Source: JBFLYO01 sp040756745 (GTDB lineage: Bacteria; Bacteroidota; Ignavibacteria; UBA10030; UBA6906). Taken from it: 8,255 nucleotides of DNA. The position numbers and the translations under genes are program-made. Positions 6,872 through 8,255 of this stretch are shown here, piece by piece. Under the pieces are notes generated by a model. That model had not been told where the DNA came from. It saw only the letters and a program-made list of their open reading frames with translations, and did not search any database. The stretch is from the NCBI GenBank assembly GCA_040756745.1, contig JBFLYO010000059.1, positions 1 through 8,255 on the forward strand, in the 5' to 3' direction. Position 1 is the stretch's first letter; each line of letters starts with the position of its first letter.

Positions 6872-7279
6872 ATGCCAAAAGCAAGTCGTGTGACATACTT
6901 CAAGGCACGCCTTGAAGACAAACCCGGTGCGCTCCTTGCCGTTGCCAAAGACCTGAAAACGGGGAATCTGGGACTTGTGGGGATTTGGGCGTATTCGAAG
7001 GAGCAAGGCCAGGCCGATCTCTACGTCGTCCCCAAGAATCCGGACAAACTCCGCAAGGCCTGGAAGGATGCAATGCTGCTCAGCGAGGAAGGGACGGGAT
7101 TCCTGGTCAAGGGAGCCGACAAGACCGGTGCCCTTGTAAAGACCCTCGAGTCACTGGCCACGACAGGTATCAATATCATCGCCCTCGAGGCTGTGGCGGC
7201 CGGAGGGAAATACGGTGCGTTCCTCTGGGTGAAGCCGGAGGATGTCGAAAAAACCGCGACGGCGCTGGGCGCGAAGTAG
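6872..7279 (+). CDS. Small tandem ACT-domain protein
   Basis: A 135-residue cytoplasmic protein formed of two ACT-type modules: residues about 5-66 with LEDKPGALLAVAKDL and 74-133 with ADKTGALVKTLESLATTGINI. Each has the beta-alpha-beta-beta-alpha-beta rhythm and the conserved D-K-x-G-A-L turn (16-21 and 83-88) where ACT domains bind amino acids or other small ligands. There is no fused enzyme or DNA-binding domain, as in stand-alone double-ACT proteins (COG4747-like). A role in amino-acid sensing is plausible, but the target is unknown. The ATG at 6872 was chosen over an in-frame TTG at 6734: AGAAAGG at 6857-6863 is 8 nt upstream, the ACT fold begins right after it, and the 46 extra residues would precede the likely promoter. 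The gene is monocistronic and converges on the dioxygenase gene, with 24 bp between the stops. Confidence 0.85.
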   Translation: MPKASRVTYFKARLEDKPGALLAVAKDLKTGNLGLVGIWAYSKEQGQADLYVVPKNPDKLRKAWKDAMLLSEEGTGFLVKGADKTGALVKTLESLATTGINIIALEAVAAGGKYGAFLWVKPEDVEKTATALGAK

Positions 7280-7303
7280 GATTGTCGTCGCACAACTGAC
7301 CTG

Positions 7304-8128
7304 TCAGGTCGGTGATTTGCCGGTATCAGACTCCTGCCCCCTTTGGGCCCGGGCACGCGCCTCACGAGCCGTCATCTTTTCTTCCTGCCATGGAAAGCGG
7401 AGGGGTTTCTGGCGTCTGCTCGGTGCCAGCGACGCATTGAGGATCAGCGCGCGTCGGGGAATCTGCGACCGGTTTGGACCGGTGTGGTGGAGCATGTACG
7501 GCCCATGAAACGTGGCACCGCCCGCCGGCAAGGGGCATCGCACAATGTCTCTGATCTGCTTTGCCTCATCCGGATGAAGCTCCAGACCGTGGATGCGGGG
7601 ATCGTTGTTGATGCTCTGGTGGCGCAGAACGTCCAGCGCGTGGCTTTCCGGGACAAACTCCATACAACCGTTTTCCGCGGACGCCACCTGCAAAGGCACC
7701 CAGATGCTGATTGCCCGATAGCGCAATTCCGGATTCCAGTACGCGGCGTCCTGGTGCCACGGAGTCTCGGCGCCATAACCCGCAGGCTTGAAAATCGCAT
7801 GAGCAACCTCACACGTCGCCTCCGGGCCGAGAAGCTGCTTTGCGATGTGCGTGGCGTTGCGAAGAAGCAATGATTCGTTCATCTCCGGGGCGTATCTCGC
7901 CGGGTTCAGGATCTGCGGGAGGGCTTGCCGAGCCCCCTCTTCGTCCGTTCCCGCCAGGTCAAACTGGTCTCCACGTTCCCGCCCCCTGCGCTCCATAAAA
8001 ATCCGATCGTAGGCCTGTCGAAGAATTGCCACATCGTCGTCCGAGGTAAGCCGAGGAATGGCGAGGTACCCCACGCGATCAAAAAAGCTGATCTGCTCTT
8101 CGCTTAACGCAATCAGGCCCTGCCTCAC
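7304..8128 (-). CDS. Phytanoyl-CoA dioxygenase (PhyH) family Fe(II)/2-oxoglutarate oxygenase
   Basis: A 274-residue cytoplasmic protein of the PhyH superfamily, which hydroxylates or otherwise oxidises small molecules using Fe(II), O2 and 2-oxoglutarate. It starts in the usual way, with LSEEQISFFDRVGYLAIPRL at residues 8-27. The metal triad is H125 and D127 (TPWHQDAAYW) plus a distal histidine, most likely H214, in YMLHHTGPN. R225 or R226 in PRRALI should bind the 2-oxoglutarate carboxylate. VPLQVASAENGCMEFVPESH is the conserved core strand region. The final 30 residues are charged and probably disordered. The start is GTG at 8128: an in-frame stop lies just upstream and the next in-frame ATG (Met45) would remove the N-terminal helix; the ribosome site is weak (TTGGA). 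Substrate unknown. No biosynthetic neighbours are visible within the window. Confidence 0.9.
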   Translation of the reverse strand: MRQGLIALSEEQISFFDRVGYLAIPRLTSDDDVAILRQAYDRIFMERRGRERGDQFDLAGTDEEGARQALPQILNPARYAPEMNESLLLRNATHIAKQLLGPEATCEVAHAIFKPAGYGAETPWHQDAAYWNPELRYRAISIWVPLQVASAENGCMEFVPESHALDVLRHQSINNDPRIHGLELHPDEAKQIRDIVRCPLPAGGATFHGPYMLHHTGPNRSQIPRRALILNASLAPSRRQKPLRFPWQEEKMTAREARARAQRGQESDTGKSPT

Positions 8129-8167
8129 GGCGCTGTTCCAAGGATGAACGACCCTGCTTCAGGCAAG

Positions 8168-8198
8168 GAAATCTATAAAGGCGGGTACAGAGTGTCAA
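8168..8198 (-). promoter_or_regulatory. Promoter for the PhyH-family gene
   Basis: On the minus strand TTGACA (8198-8193) is perfect. TTG is 20 bp from TAGATTTC (8175-8168), which matches TAnnTTTG at seven of eight positions. A start near 8161 would leave a leader of about 33 nt before the GTG at 8128. The remaining bases, 8199-8255, show only short inverted repeats and no gene that can be supported. Confidence 0.65.
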
Positions 8199-8255
8199 CT
8201 GGTTCGAGGGATGTCAGACCGCGTAAAATGCGGCTCATTGCGGGATCTCCCGTTC

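Noticed and set aside
7298..7310. Palindrome GACCTG-T-CAGGTC at the convergent junction, as a terminator or operator
   Set aside because: The arms are only 6 bp with a single central base, there is no U-tract on either strand, and it overlaps the stop codon of the dioxygenase gene. It could be chance.
7343..7873. Plus-strand reading frame of 176 residues
   Set aside because: It is antisense to the dioxygenase metal-binding core and shows no domain.

Overview
The window comes from a moderately GC-rich bacterium, most likely a member of the Bacteroidota/Chlorobiota/Ignavibacteria side of the FCB superphylum. Two independent signs support this. One small secreted protein ends in a type IX secretion (Por) sorting domain with the NYPNPFNP signature. 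Four candidate promoters share the Bacteroidota-type spacing, a TTG (or TTT) followed after exactly 20 bases by TAnnTTT or a close variant. The species cannot be named from sequence alone.

Layout, left to right. Bases 1-300 hold no gene: a 23-bp direct repeat at the window edge, a purine-rich low-complexity tract, and a candidate promoter. A secreted GH116/GBA2-type glycosidase (301-3072, +) follows, then a nested inverted-repeat element (3078-3180). Next is a secreted serine beta-lactamase/penicillin-binding-type hydrolase with a C-terminal DUF3471-like domain (3237-4787, +). A second, single-hairpin copy of the same inverted-repeat family lies at the convergent junction (4808-4866). On the minus strand, a two-gene unit reads from 6444 down to 4877: a secreted stalk-and-head protein, then a short protein made of a signal peptide, a glycine-rich module and a T9SS sorting domain. 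A 427-bp intergenic region (6445-6871) carries two divergent promoters and a leader of about 260 nt for the minus-strand unit. Finally a tandem ACT-domain protein (6872-7279, +) converges on a phytanoyl-CoA-dioxygenase-like enzyme (7304-8128, -) that has its own promoter near the right edge.

How the genes fit together: four of the six proteins carry export signals, so most of the window serves the envelope or the outside of the cell (polysaccharide or glycolipid hydrolysis, a periplasmic serine hydrolase, and a surface or secreted pair). The ACT protein and the dioxygenase are cytoplasmic and look unrelated to the rest. I find no defence system, phage, transposase or tRNA/rRNA gene. I see no new multi-gene system. 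The most useful unusual items are the repeated promoter geometry, the related palindromic elements flanking the hydrolase gene, the stalk/T9SS mini-operon with its long leader, and the unexplained direct repeat at the left edge.
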